23,486 nucleotides of DNA from Fragilariopsis cylindrus CCMP1102 (GCA_900095095.1 FMBT01000689.1:1-23486); one strand, 5' to 3'. Counted from the first letter of the stretch, positions 9,406 through 19,278 are shown. The notes: generated by a model not told the origin, from the letters alone. Translations and numbers: made by a program.

Positions 9406-9826
9406 AAACCCGTTGACCGGTAAAAGTAAAAGAGAGTGCGTGCAAAAGAAGTTCTTTAATGTTCTTACTTATTACAAAAAAACAGCGGGGGAAAGACAAA
9501 TCTAAGATTATTTGCTCAATTTTTATTTTCGCGCGAAGGAGATATTGAAAAGAGGATCTGGCCTGGCCCTGCCTACTTCCTCCAGCGAACGCTAAATTCA
9601 CGCGCGCTATCGTTTGAAAATTTATCGTGTAATTAAGACGAAATATCATTATGTTTAGAAGAAATTATTCACAGTTTGCCCTTCTCACAAAACAATAATA
9701 CCGTGTCTACTAGCATAGGACTATTGAATACAGTATTCGTGCTATTCTTTTCTTACAAAGCGTATGGAATTGAAAGGCTGAATGGACTTGTTGTTTTGGT
9801 TTTTTGCTTTGCTGAAAAAAATCAGA

Positions 9827-11580
9827 TCATAAACCTCTCGTTTGACGTAACACTTGTCGGATAAGTATACAAATTTTGTCCATTTTCTCTATAGCAAGTT
9901 CTAATCGTTCTTTTGTACTATCGATTTCAAGAATATTTTGTCGACTGTACCTATCAACATCCGTCTCAGTAAGTGCAATCGATTCTGACAATGTCCATAC
10001 AACATAACTAAATCGCTGTGCTCGTCGGAGAGGTGAATAACAAGCACAATTCGTATCATTATCATTGCTACTACCACTACCACTACCATCGTTATCATCA
10101 TTGTTGTTATTATCGATACAACAATAATCATCAACACGAACGAATGGACTCTTTGAATAGGTTCCAACTACTGCTGCTGATGGTGATAATGTGTTAATAT
10201 ATTGTTCGCCTTCAAAACTAGAGACGACTTTATCTAATTCAAAATCAGTAGGCCAAACCAATAATTGATTGGACGATGATGATGCTGATGACGATGTCGT
10301 CATAATATCATTGTCATCTTGTTCTTCCTCTTCATCATCGTCATCTTCTTTTATTACTCGTTTTCGTGGTATACGTGGTAGTAGTCCCAATATTTGACTA
10401 GGAACGGGAACTGTCACACCTTCCCCTTGACTTGCTATTCGTAATAGTTTCAATAATTCATCTAACTTTACCCATGCATTGTATTCTGCCAAAGCAACAA
10501 GTTCTTTTGATGCTGACGGTGATGTTATTGTTGATGTTGATATTTTTGTATTGATATGTCTCCGTCGTTTAATAAAGTTTATTATTATCGTAATTTGATA
10601 ATGGTGATATTGCAATTCCAACTTCTCCATTCTTATTATGTACCTCACATTCTTCAATTGAAACAGTTCGTACCTCAAATGGATGCATCGCAAAAGCTTC
10701 TGCTACAGCTCTACTACTACTACTACTACTAACAGCTGCTTTTGATTTTGATTTGCTATTATAAGAATTGTCATCATCATCATTATCGGTATCGGGATTC
10801 ACAACTGCAAAATTACTATTATTATTGATGATTATTTCAATTTCATCTTGCTCTTGTTCTTGTTCTGTATCAGTATAAATTTTTACATCCGCAATCGCAT
10901 ATGGTGAATGGGATCGTATTACCTTATGTATTTTAAATTTTTCAATTGCCTGTACGATCAATACTAATCGTCCATCATCCATCTGTCGATGATCAGATAT
11001 CCTCATTAATACACCCGTCAATGATGCCATCGTAGTTGTTGTTGTTTCTTCATTATTTGTATCAGTAGTAGCGTCCAATAATTTGTACATTTCATCATCT
11101 AAATTTTCACTCCCATCAGGAAGATAGATATGTCCAAAATAAAGATCAGCATTGTCATTGTCACTAATCATACTTTCTGAAGAAGAAGAAGTAGATGAAC
11201 CCCAACTAATTGTGTTCCCTTGAAGTATTTTTTGAAACATATTAGTATAATGGGGAACATGTACATTTAAAATATTTTGTGATCCAGGTAATTCTGTCCA
11301 TTGGACTCTCCATAATGGTAGATTCTTAATAATAGTAAAGTCAGTAGTGGTATCGTTATCGTCGTCATCGTATTCGTCGCCATCGTCATTCATTGATGTT
11401 TGTGGTACTCGAATCGGTTCTTCATTTTGATAAAATGATTTTTGAATCTTACGAACCATTTCCATACGATTTTTTCTTTGTTCAGATGTTTCATTTTCAA
11501 TAGGATTACTATAATTGTTTTTGTGATCATTTGTATTGTTGCTGCTGCTGCTGCTGCTGCTGCCTATATCGTCATTATCG

Positions 11581-11613
<33 letters not shown>

Positions 11614-11846
11614 ATTGTCATCTGAAAACGAGTACTTCTTCTTGGATTAGTAGTATAATAATGTTGTGAATATTCATATCTGACGAGACTATTACTACGA
11701 TGATAATGAGATGAATCTTTCAATGGTGGCGACAACGACAACGGCGACGACAATAATGCCGATACCGAAGAAATTTTCGGTGGTGATGTTTTCAGCAATA
11801 AATGCACTATTGCTGTAAAGAATACAACTAAAAAGAACGATGTCAT
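9827..11846 (-). CDS. LON substrate-binding-domain protein, probably plastid-targeted, two exons
   Basis: Exons 11846-10649 and 10512-9827 join in phase 1 to 627 residues. Residues 174-325 match the N-terminal LON domain: LPLWRVQWTELPGSQNILNV, then HYTNMF, then LTGVLMRI, then DDGRLVLIVQAIEKFKIHKV and SPYAIADVKIY. The C-terminal LRRAQRFSYVVW ... RLELAIEKM also fits small LON-like proteins of plants and cyanobacteria. No AAA+ ATPase or Ser-Lys protease domain is present, so this is not a full Lon protease; it would bind substrates or act as an adaptor. The N-terminus has a hydrophobic segment and a possible VSA|LL cleavage site, followed by Ser-, Pro- and basic residues, which suggests a plastid presequence. 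Asp, Ser, Asn and Thr runs interrupt the domain as insertions. The intron choice rests on the frame and the conserved C-terminal half. Confidence 0.85.
10513..10648 (-). other. Intron of the LON-domain gene
   Basis: On the minus strand the donor is GAAT|GTGAGG and the acceptor CCGTCAG|CATCA, 136 bases apart, and joining makes a Ser codon. Both flanking frames stay open for about 120 bases across the intron, so it is easy to miss. Nearby GAG|GTA donors (phase 0) do not join this acceptor in frame, which is why I preferred GTGAGG. Confidence 0.7.
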
Positions 11847-12318
11847 GATCTATTTTGGGGGTTTGCTGTTACTTCTTAAGTGAAGTAGTGAAGTCCATTC
11901 GCCATACAATCAAGATTTGAGTTTAAAATGATTGAGTAGATTTTTTGACATCATCAAGAAGAAAAGAGAACAACACATCAACGACACATACACGGTATGA
12001 AAATTTCACAAGTCGCCCAAATAGTTGAAACTTTAAACGTGAAATTTCGTGAAGTTTCCATTAGGAATGTAAGCGTGACACAATTTTTTTCATTCACTAA
12101 TTGAAAGTTTTTCGTAAAGTTCAGCATACCACTTGTGGGACTCAATTACTCGCAAATTCGATACTAAAGGTTGTTTTTAAGGGATTGACTTAGAGAAATT
12201 AGATTTTTTGCATGAAAAGGACAATGATAACCTACTATTCAATACTATCAGATCTATTATGTATCTATACTTTTTTTCGTCCCTAGATGTTTATTTTCAT
12301 TTCGTTCGTCTCTATCTA
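11847..12318. other. Intergenic region between LON-domain gene and ATG7
   Basis: 472 bases lie between two genes that both read on the minus strand. It holds the promoter of the LON-domain gene (right after 11846) and the 3' UTR of ATG7. A small inverted repeat, GAAACTT at 12028-12034 and AAGTTTC at 12053-12059, encloses a TTCACG-like inner palindrome. No gene was seen. Confidence 0.5.
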
Positions 12319-15042
12319 TCAAAATTCATTATCGTCGTCCTCATCATCCCAATAATCATTTTCCATTTCTGCTATTTTTTCTGCCGCTTCCGCACGGAAC
12401 TGAGTCAATCCTGATAAATTTTCTAAATGAGAAGAACCGTCTATGGATGAACACGTACGTAAAACTAATTCAAATTTGTCTTTACGGTATTCGTCCAAAA
12501 TTGCAGATGAACATCCCGTACAGTATACGAATGCTGGTACTGAGGGTGTCATCATCGTATACGTAACGATTGAACCACGTATTTGATGGGGGATTACACC
12601 CAATGGACTACTACTACTATTACTACTATTATCGGTGGGAGAATATGTAGCACTGTTGTTGCTGCTACTACTGTTCTTTTGTACCGGTGGTGCCGGTGCT
12701 CGTTGTCGTTGAGGATGATGTAATAATGATACAAATAATTCCACAGCCATCGAACTTGCAATCGGAGCTAATCCAGGTCGTGTTACTGTACATTGTTGAT
12801 CAAGTGTACGATTCCTAGTAGAATTTTCTGGTGCAACAACATCGTTACAAAAGTAACATCCCAATCGATTAGATGATGACGATGATGCTGGTGGTGGTGA
12901 TGTCTCCGAAGAACCATCATTGGTCTCTTGTTGATTATGATCCTTAACATCATTATCACCACATCCATGCCTCATTACTAACCAGGAATCTAATCCAAGT
13001 GCAGCATTAATTAAAATTTTATCATGAACTGCTGCCATAACAGTTGGTAACCATCGTGATTCTCTTGTATCTGTTAATAAAAATATAACATCCGACTCTT
13101 GTATTAATTGATCTAATTGTTGCACTGTTTCATTTAATGTACTGGTTGTTTTATTTTCATCATATGCATGACCGGGCATTGGGATACATAATTGTATTCC
13201 TTCACTAATCACATCTGGTGCAATTTTTTGAAGTGCATCTGCTGCCGCTTGTGCTTTTGGTTTCCCTTGACTATTCCCATAATGACAATCTTTTAAATTA
13301 AATAATATTTGACGTACAGGATTTGAATAACTAACATTCCCATAATCGACAAATTTAAAATTACGTATCCCCCACCCCAATAATGTACGTGAGACAGAAC
13401 ATCCTAATGTACCTGCACCCAACAATAAAACTTTGGTGGAATTTTGTAATGTATCCACATCTAAGTCTGGGATCATCCTCCATTTCATTAATTTTAGATT
13501 CAAATCAGCTGCCTGAATTGCTAAATGATTCTTATCAAGAAGTGGACGTAAATTAACCCATCGTGGACCAGATTTTTGACGTATATTTAATTCCCAACCA
13601 ACAACCTTATAATGAGGAGGAGGAGCTGGAGGAGGAATAATTGGAGCTGCTGGAGGAGCATTTGTCGTAACAGTACCTGCAGTCTTATCAACGCCATCAT
13701 TATTATTACTATAATCATAATCATCACGTAATGGTAGTTTAATTTTCATTAATATTGAATCTTGAATTAAATTATCAGTATCAACTTGATTGATATTTTT
13801 TGTTGTAGCCTGAGTATTCGAATTCGAATTCTCAGCATCAGTATTCATATCAATATCAATACGTCCACGTAGATTTGGACACCGGCCATGACGTAAACTT
13901 ACTATTGTAACAATTTTCCCCTCTAAACCTAAATGTAGGACCAAGTAAGCAATTAAATTCCTCATCGGCCAACCCATCATTAATATGTTAGTATCTGTAC
14001 TTTTAGTAGCAGTAGTACTGCTGCCACTACTGCCACTACTACTGGTTGGATCCACAAATCCAAAGACAACATCATTGACTTCATTGTCATTGCTTTCATT
14101 GTGTTGTTGTGGCTGTTGAAGATTTAAATCATGACGATAATTTCGATTCAATGGTGCCACCACTTTAAGTTTGGGTACAACAACAATAGTAGAAGATGAA
14201 GATTCTTCTTTTTCTTTTTCTACTTCAGTATCAATTTCTTTTCCAATCTTCATCTTCATCTTCCTTAATTCAGAAGGCACAGCAAAATAGGCTGGCAAAT
14301 GTTTTTGTTGGACACGATAATCGTACAATCCTTCCCCTAATGCTGTCCACCAACAGCATTCTTTATCTTCTCCTTCTTCTTCTTCTTGATTAGTAGTAGT
14401 ATTATTATTATTGATAACGATATTCCTAGTAATAGTAGTAGCTATGATAGGATTTTTTGTCATCAATGCTGGAAAACCAAACCAATACAATACTTTATGT
14501 TGTTTCAAATCAGCAAATGTAATTAAAACAAAGGATGGTACATTACAATTACCAGCATTAGCAGTACCAGGAGGAGTAGTGGCGTCGCCATTTGAATCGA
14601 AAAATTCCTGACAAAAAAGATCCTTTAATAATTTATTTTTATCAACTTTTTGAAATGCTTCCTTTGTATTATAACCAATAAGTATTCCAGGATATCCGAC
14701 ACGATGGTCATTATCTGGAATTATTACTTGTTTTATGTTATTGATATTGTTGTTGTCCAATAATAAACTTGATTCTTGACATTGAAGACGATTACTACTA
14801 CTACTTGCAGTAGCAACTCCATAGGATCCTATAATAGGAATTGGATCCTCCTTTAATTGTATAGTTTCTAATTTTAAATGACAATATCGCACCCAAAATG
14901 GTGAATCCACGGTGGATGAAAATGGTACAAATTTAATCACAGATAATTGCTGTTGTTTTGATGATTCACTATTGTCATTGTCATTGTCATGATCGTTTTC
15001 GTTTTCGTTTTCGTTTTCGTTATTATTATTGGATGACATCAT
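12319..15042 (-). CDS. ATG7: ATG7, ubiquitin-like-modifier-activating E1 enzyme of autophagy
   Basis: Single exon, 907 residues, longer than the roughly 600-700 of animal and yeast ATG7 because of Asn, Ser and Thr insertions. ATG7 activates ATG8 and ATG12 and passes them to ATG3 and ATG10. The N-terminal domain shows KFVPFSSTVDSPFW (37-50), KLETIQL (57-63) and FADLKQHKVLYWFGFPAL (176-193). The C-terminal adenylation domain shows LLGAGTLGCSVSRTLLGWG (540-558, nucleotide-binding), FVDYGNVSYSNPVRQ (564-578), LTDTRESRWLP (656-666) and NAALGLDSWLVMRHG. The catalytic Cys is at about 751 in LDQQCTVTRPGL. Paired Cys at CYFC (about 729-732) and CTGC (841-844) would hold zinc. An acidic C-terminal tail fits the ATG8-binding end of the family. 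It begins with an Asn/Glu/Asp-rich extension. The gene is divergent from ankyrin-like paralog 2, with 495 bases between. Confidence 0.98.
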   Translation of the reverse strand: MMSSNNNNENENENENDHDNDNDNSESSKQQQLSVIKFVPFSSTVDSPFWVRYCHLKLETIQLKEDPIPIIGSYGVATASSSSNRLQCQESSLLLDNNNINNIKQVIIPDNDHRVGYPGILIGYNTKEAFQKVDKNKLLKDLFCQEFFDSNGDATTPPGTANAGNCNVPSFVLITFADLKQHKVLYWFGFPALMTKNPIIATTITRNIVINNNNTTTNQEEEEGEDKECCWWTALGEGLYDYRVQQKHLPAYFAVPSELRKMKMKIGKEIDTEVEKEKEESSSSTIVVVPKLKVVAPLNRNYRHDLNLQQPQQHNESNDNEVNDVVFGFVDPTSSSGSSGSSTTATKSTDTNILMMGWPMRNLIAYLVLHLGLEGKIVTIVSLRHGRCPNLRGRIDIDMNTDAENSNSNTQATTKNINQVDTDNLIQDSILMKIKLPLRDDYDYSNNNDGVDKTAGTVTTNAPPAAPIIPPPAPPPHYKVVGWELNIRQKSGPRWVNLRPLLDKNHLAIQAADLNLKLMKWRMIPDLDVDTLQNSTKVLLLGAGTLGCSVSRTLLGWGIRNFKFVDYGNVSYSNPVRQILFNLKDCHYGNSQGKPKAQAAADALQKIAPDVISEGIQLCIPMPGHAYDENKTTSTLNETVQQLDQLIQESDVIFLLTDTRESRWLPTVMAAVHDKILINAALGLDSWLVMRHGCGDNDVKDHNQQETNDGSSETSPPPASSSSSNRLGCYFCNDVVAPENSTRNRTLDQQCTVTRPGLAPIASSMAVELFVSLLHHPQRQRAPAPPVQKNSSSSNNSATYSPTDNSSNSSSSPLGVIPHQIRGSIVTYTMMTPSVPAFVYCTGCSSAILDEYRKDKFELVLRTCSSIDGSSHLENLSGLTQFRAEAAEKIAEMENDYWDDEDDDNEF

Positions 15043-15537
15043 AAAAATTAAATTTGAATGTTCATTTATATAAATGGCAACTTGAATGGCAACGTTTGTT
15101 AACTGTTAATAACTTAGTTGTGATATGATCATACGGTAGTCAAGAAATGATGTGATTCAACAGAAGCAAAGATTGATTTGGCTTCTATCTTCTCTATTCC
15201 GACACGAACGAACATCAATCATTGACGTGACAGAACAAATAATATCAAAAAGGACTAATATATGTCTTTTTGACGGACGGTGAGGTCAAAATCAAAATCA
15301 GTCGTGCATGGAATAAGACTCAAAGACAACAAAAGAATCGAAAAGAAAGGCGGTGAGCGACAATCATATTGAAATAACAGAGCAACATCATCGCATCATA
15401 TAACGAGAGTGTGCAGTACAACTTTGCCAACCAGCAAGAACTCTCATTTGCATTATCGATTCGAACGAAAACGGCGTCGTCGCCCGGTGGCACTCACAAA
15501 CAACAGCAAAAGAAGAATTGGACCGACGACGTACACC
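15043..15537. promoter_or_regulatory. Divergent promoter region of ATG7 and ankyrin-like paralog 2
   Basis: 495 bases lie between opposed start codons. The region holds the first copy (15233-15321) of a block repeated upstream of the thioesterase gene, and the AAAGGCGGTGAG motif at about 15348, which is also found upstream of paralog 1. The leader just before 15538 (GACGACGTACACC) matches that of paralog 3. Confidence 0.6.
15233..15321 (+). repeat. Upstream shared block, copy 1 (before ankyrin-like paralog 2)
   Basis: The copies at 15233-15321 and 17379-17474 are near-identical over most of their length. Both contain GAACAAA, AAAAGGACTAATA(T/C)ATG, TCTTTTT, GAC(G/A)GACGGTGA(G/A)GTC, AAATCAAAATCAGTCGTGCA and GAATAAGACTC. 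They lie 217 and 195 bases before their start codons, in the same orientation, so they are probably duplicated promoter sequence. Confidence 0.88.
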
Positions 15538-16863
15538 ATGAACGATGCCGATAATGATATTGATATTGAAGATGTGCAGCAAGCTCAAGCGCAAAATGAA
15601 CGAGAACAACAACAGCAACAGCAACAAGCTGTATTTCTTCTCAGAAAAATGATATTGGTACTTGAACACAAGGAGATATTTCCTTCTCGGTCAAGAAATA
15701 AAACTGATGAATTAGTAGTACAATTCCTTGAGGAACTTGGAGATGATGTTCATGAGATGCTTTGTGACAATCATGCCAATGGTGGGAGTGATAATTATTA
15801 TGGATTGGATAGCGATCGCGATACAGAAGAGGAAGTTGAAGCTATTGTAGGATTCTTCCCTGAAGTCCTTCATAGAAAAGGAGGAAACTATAACTTGTAT
15901 CCTATTCAATGTTCCACATTCTTTCACAATAAACACGGCAACTGGCAATGCAACGAGAAGGCTGTATTATTCATCCCTATCTTAGCTAGACTAGCAATTA
16001 AGTTCACCTTATTTGAGGAAGACGAGAGAGGAGGATTGTTATGTGATTATGGTAAAAATGGACTAGATAATGCTTTACACAGCCTCATGGCTAGTGACAA
16101 TACCGAACTTCATAATCAGGAACATAACGAATCCATTGACACTAAATATCTACAAGTTTTGATACAATTTAGAAAGTTGGGTCTTCTAAACCAAAATGAC
16201 ATTCGTTGGTATGACCTATTGCACAAATTGTGCGAGGGAGAAGACTATTTTGCAGAAAAGAGATTCAGGTTTTTGGTCGAATGGGATCCTTCCGCATTAA
16301 CACTAATAACTAATGAAGATGGATATCTACCTATCCATTGCGCAGCAGAAGATTCTTCCATTAAAGGATTAGAACTCGTATTCGAGTATGGGATTCGTTA
16401 TTTTCCTAAGAAGGAAGGAATTAGTCTGATATTTAGGAAAAATACAGAAGGTTTTTGGGGTGAAACACCCTTCCAATATGCTTGTAAAAAGTTCGGATAT
16501 GAGCAAGTAATTAAAGTCGTAGAAGAAACTCTTATTCGTTGTTATTCTTCTTCTTCTTCAGACGATACACCACCATTAAATGTTGTGGAGGCATTTTTAT
16601 CAGCGGCTATAGAAGAAAATATTCATTTAGATTGTTTGTATTTCCTTTTACGGAGAGAACCAGATCTGATACAAAAACTGTTATCATTTACGACACCGGC
16701 GGCGGTAGCGGCAATGGATAGCAACAACAACATTGGTCATGAAAAAAACAACGGCATTAATGACGGCGAGAATGATGACAACTTGAGCCAAACAAGATCG
16801 AATCCAAAAAAGCGAAAACGAAAACGAAAAGAGAACATAATGAACGATGACGACAACAACTAG
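15538..16863 (+). CDS. Ankyrin-like repeat protein, paralog 2 of 3
   Basis: Single exon, 441 residues. I use the ATG at 15538 rather than the in-frame one at 15409, because MNDA..IDIEDVQQAQAQ and the leader before it match paralog 3. In order it has a Gln run (24-30), a hydrophobic helix (VFLLRKMILVL), NKTDELV (54-60), DDVHEML (69-75), GLDSDRDTEEEVEAIV, WQCNEKAV, RGGLLCDYG (164-172), KYLQVLI, FAEKRFRFLVEWDPSAL (238-254), then two ankyrin-like segments: DGYLPIHCAAEDSSIKGLEL (261-280) and TPFQYACKKFGYEQVIKVVE (310-329). IHLDCLYFLLRR (362-373) follows. The tail carries KKRKRKRKE (about 424-432), a likely nuclear localisation signal. The N-terminal 250 residues match no domain I recognise. Function unknown. 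Confidence 0.88.
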   Translation: MNDADNDIDIEDVQQAQAQNEREQQQQQQQAVFLLRKMILVLEHKEIFPSRSRNKTDELVVQFLEELGDDVHEMLCDNHANGGSDNYYGLDSDRDTEEEVEAIVGFFPEVLHRKGGNYNLYPIQCSTFFHNKHGNWQCNEKAVLFIPILARLAIKFTLFEEDERGGLLCDYGKNGLDNALHSLMASDNTELHNQEHNESIDTKYLQVLIQFRKLGLLNQNDIRWYDLLHKLCEGEDYFAEKRFRFLVEWDPSALTLITNEDGYLPIHCAAEDSSIKGLELVFEYGIRYFPKKEGISLIFRKNTEGFWGETPFQYACKKFGYEQVIKVVEETLIRCYSSSSSDDTPPLNVVEAFLSAAIEENIHLDCLYFLLRREPDLIQKLLSFTTPAAVAAMDSNNNIGHEKNNGINDGENDDNLSQTRSNPKKRKRKRKENIMNDDDNN

Positions 16864-17668
16864 CTCGGTTAACTTGGCAAAGTGCAATACCGCACCACAC
16901 GAGAGATATAACTATAGTATTACTAACGCTTTTGACTGTGTCACCTTTAATACTTGGTATCATACAGCTTTACTTTATCATTATCTTCCGTAACCTATTA
17001 TTCTTTTTATGTAACTATGAGTGCGTGTTCGATTATTAGTATTTCGGTTAAGATTTTACCATAGAAGTTATTTTTTCTTTCCGATGGACAACAGAATAAA
17101 GACGCCCTTAGTCCGGAAACACGATCTTGCTATGTATTGTCAGGTGAGGCACGATATAATTACACGTATGGTGTTGAAAGTAATAGGAAAATGAGTAAAC
17201 TATTTCAACAACAACAATCAAACAGAAATCCATCCTTCACCAGAAACAGTTTACGACGAACACTTACATAATCTCGGACAAGTTAATAGTACTAGTACTT
17301 TTACCACAAGAAGTCGGATAACACAACGGATTGTCAATCAAGATAAATCTATTACCGGAAAATGAAAGAGAAATTTGAGAACAAAAATAATCATTAAAAA
17401 GGACTAATACATGTCTTTTTTTTTGACAGACGGTGAAGTCTAAATCAAAATCAGTCGTGCACAGAATAAGACTCGATTGCATGCATCACATCATCGCATC
17501 ACCATCATTGATCATTACACACATCATAATCATTCTTTAGATCTTGAACTTCGCCGAGCGATTGCCAATTGCCAAATGGGACCTGCCTGCCGTCAAACAG
17601 CATCACAAGATGCACGACACACAACGAGCAAGGAGAATTCTAATTCTATATAGAATACTGCAACAAGT
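16864..17668. promoter_or_regulatory. Intergenic region with the thioesterase gene promoter
   Basis: This 805-base stretch has no supportable gene. The left part is the 3' UTR of paralog 2, with an AATAAA-like signal near 17095. The right part holds the second copy of the shared upstream block (17379-17474) and the ACATCATCGCATCA motif at about 17488, which also follows copy 1 at about 15385. Confidence 0.55.
17379..17474 (+). repeat. Upstream shared block, copy 2 (before thioesterase-like gene)
   Basis: This is the direct-repeat partner of 15233-15321, with a longer T run (nine T rather than five) in the middle and a few substitutions. The two copies bracket ankyrin-like paralog 2. They may therefore record the duplication or insertion that brought one of the two genes under the same upstream sequence. 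Confidence 0.88.
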
Positions 17669-18931
17669 ATGAAATCCGACAAACATAATGCCATTCGGAG
17701 CTTGATGGACTTTCTGCACTTGTCTGCTCGACTGGAGGCGAACAAGGTAGCCTTTTCTCAATTTTTGGGACTGTCGGTGTCGAAACATTCGAAGAATACA
17801 AAAAGCGACGACAAGGATATTAACAAGGATGCAACCATCATGCGTGCAGATCGATTTTCATTCTTGGATCATCCATTGAGTAGTAGTACTTCACTGGTCT
17901 TTCGATACCGATTTCCATCCAAGAATCGATTGCGGTACCTCAACAACAACAACAACAACAACAACAACGATGACGACGGAGACAATGAAAAACAACAGTA
18001 TAGAGGTCCCAATCTTGCAACCTACACGAGTATTCTTGACGAGGTGACTACATTGGGTTTGATCGCAGCGTCTCCAAAAGATACACGCCCTGGCGTGAGT
18101 GTGACAATGCAATCACAATGGGGGGCAGCACACGCACAAGATCCAGCACAGTCGCCATGTTCATCCCTGTTGGAAGAAGTCGACATTGTTACAACAATCA
18201 CCAAAAGGGGACGCACTCTTGCATTTGTTCGAGCTGAAGTTAGAGATCCATCCAACAACGATGGTGTTATTTGTTATTTTGATCATGTCAAGTACCTACC
18301 GGTCGGATGGATGTTCAGTCTATTGTTTACACCGGTGGGGATGTGGTGTCTAAATCTGTATGTGCGCTACATTCTACCATATGTGTATACAAATACTTAT
18401 CAAGATGGTGGTGGTGGTGGTGGTGGTGGTGGTGGTGGTAAAAGCAAAAACATGGACCCGACGAATAGTGAGCACTCTAACATTATGGATTCATTTCAGA
18501 AAACGAGCGATACGACGGCAACCTTTCAATTTGGTGAGCAACACGCGAACGGGTTCGGCGGATTGCATGGAGGCGTTCAGGCTATTCTCATGGAATATCT
18601 CGGACAATCGGTGGCACAGAATGAACTATCAAAATTCCACTTGAATTCTAATAATTCAAATTCTAGTAGTGGTAGTAGTAGCGATATGGTGGTGGAATGC
18701 GAACGACTACAGATATCCTATCAATCCTCGGCCTCTCGAGTATTAGAGTTGCGAGCCCACATTATGGAACCTCCCCGATTCGATCATCCTTCTGTCGTAT
18801 TGCGGATCGAAATTCTGAGGAGTAGTAACAAGAAGTCACAAAAAGACAGTCGCAATAAACCAGTAGTCGTCAGTGAAGGCATTTTGACGTTTACGAGCGC
18901 TACTTTCTTGATGAAAGCAAAAGAACAATAG
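17669..18931 (+). CDS. Thioesterase-like protein with two hotdog (4HBT) domains
   Basis: Single exon, 420 residues. Residues about 115-210 read as a first hotdog domain: YTSILDEVTTLGLIAA (119-134), a variable VTMQSQWG strand, and VDIVTTITKRGRTLAFVRAE (171-190). Residues about 283-415 form a second, with FGGLHGGVQAILMEYLGQ (296-313) carrying the HGG signature of PaaI-type acyl-CoA thioesterases. The matching strands are LQISYQSSASRVLELRAHI and VSEGILTFTSATFLM. Between them lie a hydrophobic stretch (about 209-237, possibly membrane-associated) and an 11-Gly run (247-257). Double hotdog folds are known in acyl-CoA thioesterases. The natural substrate cannot be told from sequence. Asn and Gly runs are typical of this window. 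The start is supported by the ankyrin-family-like leader block 195 bases upstream. Confidence 0.85.
   Translation: MKSDKHNAIRSLMDFLHLSARLEANKVAFSQFLGLSVSKHSKNTKSDDKDINKDATIMRADRFSFLDHPLSSSTSLVFRYRFPSKNRLRYLNNNNNNNNNDDDGDNEKQQYRGPNLATYTSILDEVTTLGLIAASPKDTRPGVSVTMQSQWGAAHAQDPAQSPCSSLLEEVDIVTTITKRGRTLAFVRAEVRDPSNNDGVICYFDHVKYLPVGWMFSLLFTPVGMWCLNLYVRYILPYVYTNTYQDGGGGGGGGGGGKSKNMDPTNSEHSNIMDSFQKTSDTTATFQFGEQHANGFGGLHGGVQAILMEYLGQSVAQNELSKFHLNSNNSNSSSGSSSDMVVECERLQISYQSSASRVLELRAHIMEPPRFDHPSVVLRIEILRSSNKKSQKDSRNKPVVVSEGILTFTSATFLMKAKEQ
18407..18439 (+). repeat. (GGT)11 triplet run encoding poly-Gly
   Basis: Eleven perfect GGT codons lie in the linker between the two hotdog domains of the thioesterase-like gene. 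Because the run is perfect, its length is probably variable between alleles. Confidence 0.95.
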
Positions 18932-19278
18932 TAAGAGAAAAGTGAAAGCTTGAGTTAGACTCGTACATTTACGATTTCAATCTATACTGCGATGTTTACT
19001 GCTGTTTGTTGTAATGGCTATGGCTAAACATACAGCTAGGTATCTAAATGATTAAAAAAATATAAGTGATACATCAAGCACGAAATTACTATGTCAATAA
19101 ATTTTTACTGAGTAAATGTATGGTAAAGGAGCTTAATCTTCCACACGGTGATAATGGTGGTTATTTACCTGCTGATACATATTATTAAGAAACGTGCTAT
19201 GGAATGATTCTACCTTATCCGATCTGTCCTTTACCTAGTTATACACATTCCATCGTCACATCTCCCCACACATCCCCA
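18932..19278. other. Convergent intergenic region
   Basis: 347 bases lie between the 3' ends of the thioesterase-like gene (+) and ankyrin-like paralog 3 (-). It is AT-rich and presumably carries both 3' UTRs. No gene, RNA or repeat was recognised. Confidence 0.5.

Larger units (their letters stand above)
9153..9826. promoter_or_regulatory. Upstream region of the CHRD gene and 3' end of the LON-domain gene
   Basis: This 674-base gap holds a (TAG)n triplet run at 9157-9184 just before the CHRD start codon, and the duplicated block at 9303-9405. Open frames on both strands (9338-9649, 9676-9864) lack any recognisable domain and are not called. Confidence 0.5.

Noticed and set aside
9338..9864. 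Frames of 103 and 62 residues between the CHRD and LON-domain genes
   Set aside because: No motif and low complexity; the longer one overlaps a duplicated promoter block.
12028..12059. Inverted repeat GAAACTT ... AAGTTTC
   Set aside because: Arms of only 7 bases in AT-rich DNA; no terminator or RNA structure can be claimed.
15409..15537. Upstream in-frame ATG of paralog 2 at 15409
   Set aside because: The 43 extra residues have no match in paralog 3, whose leader and start align with the ATG at 15538.
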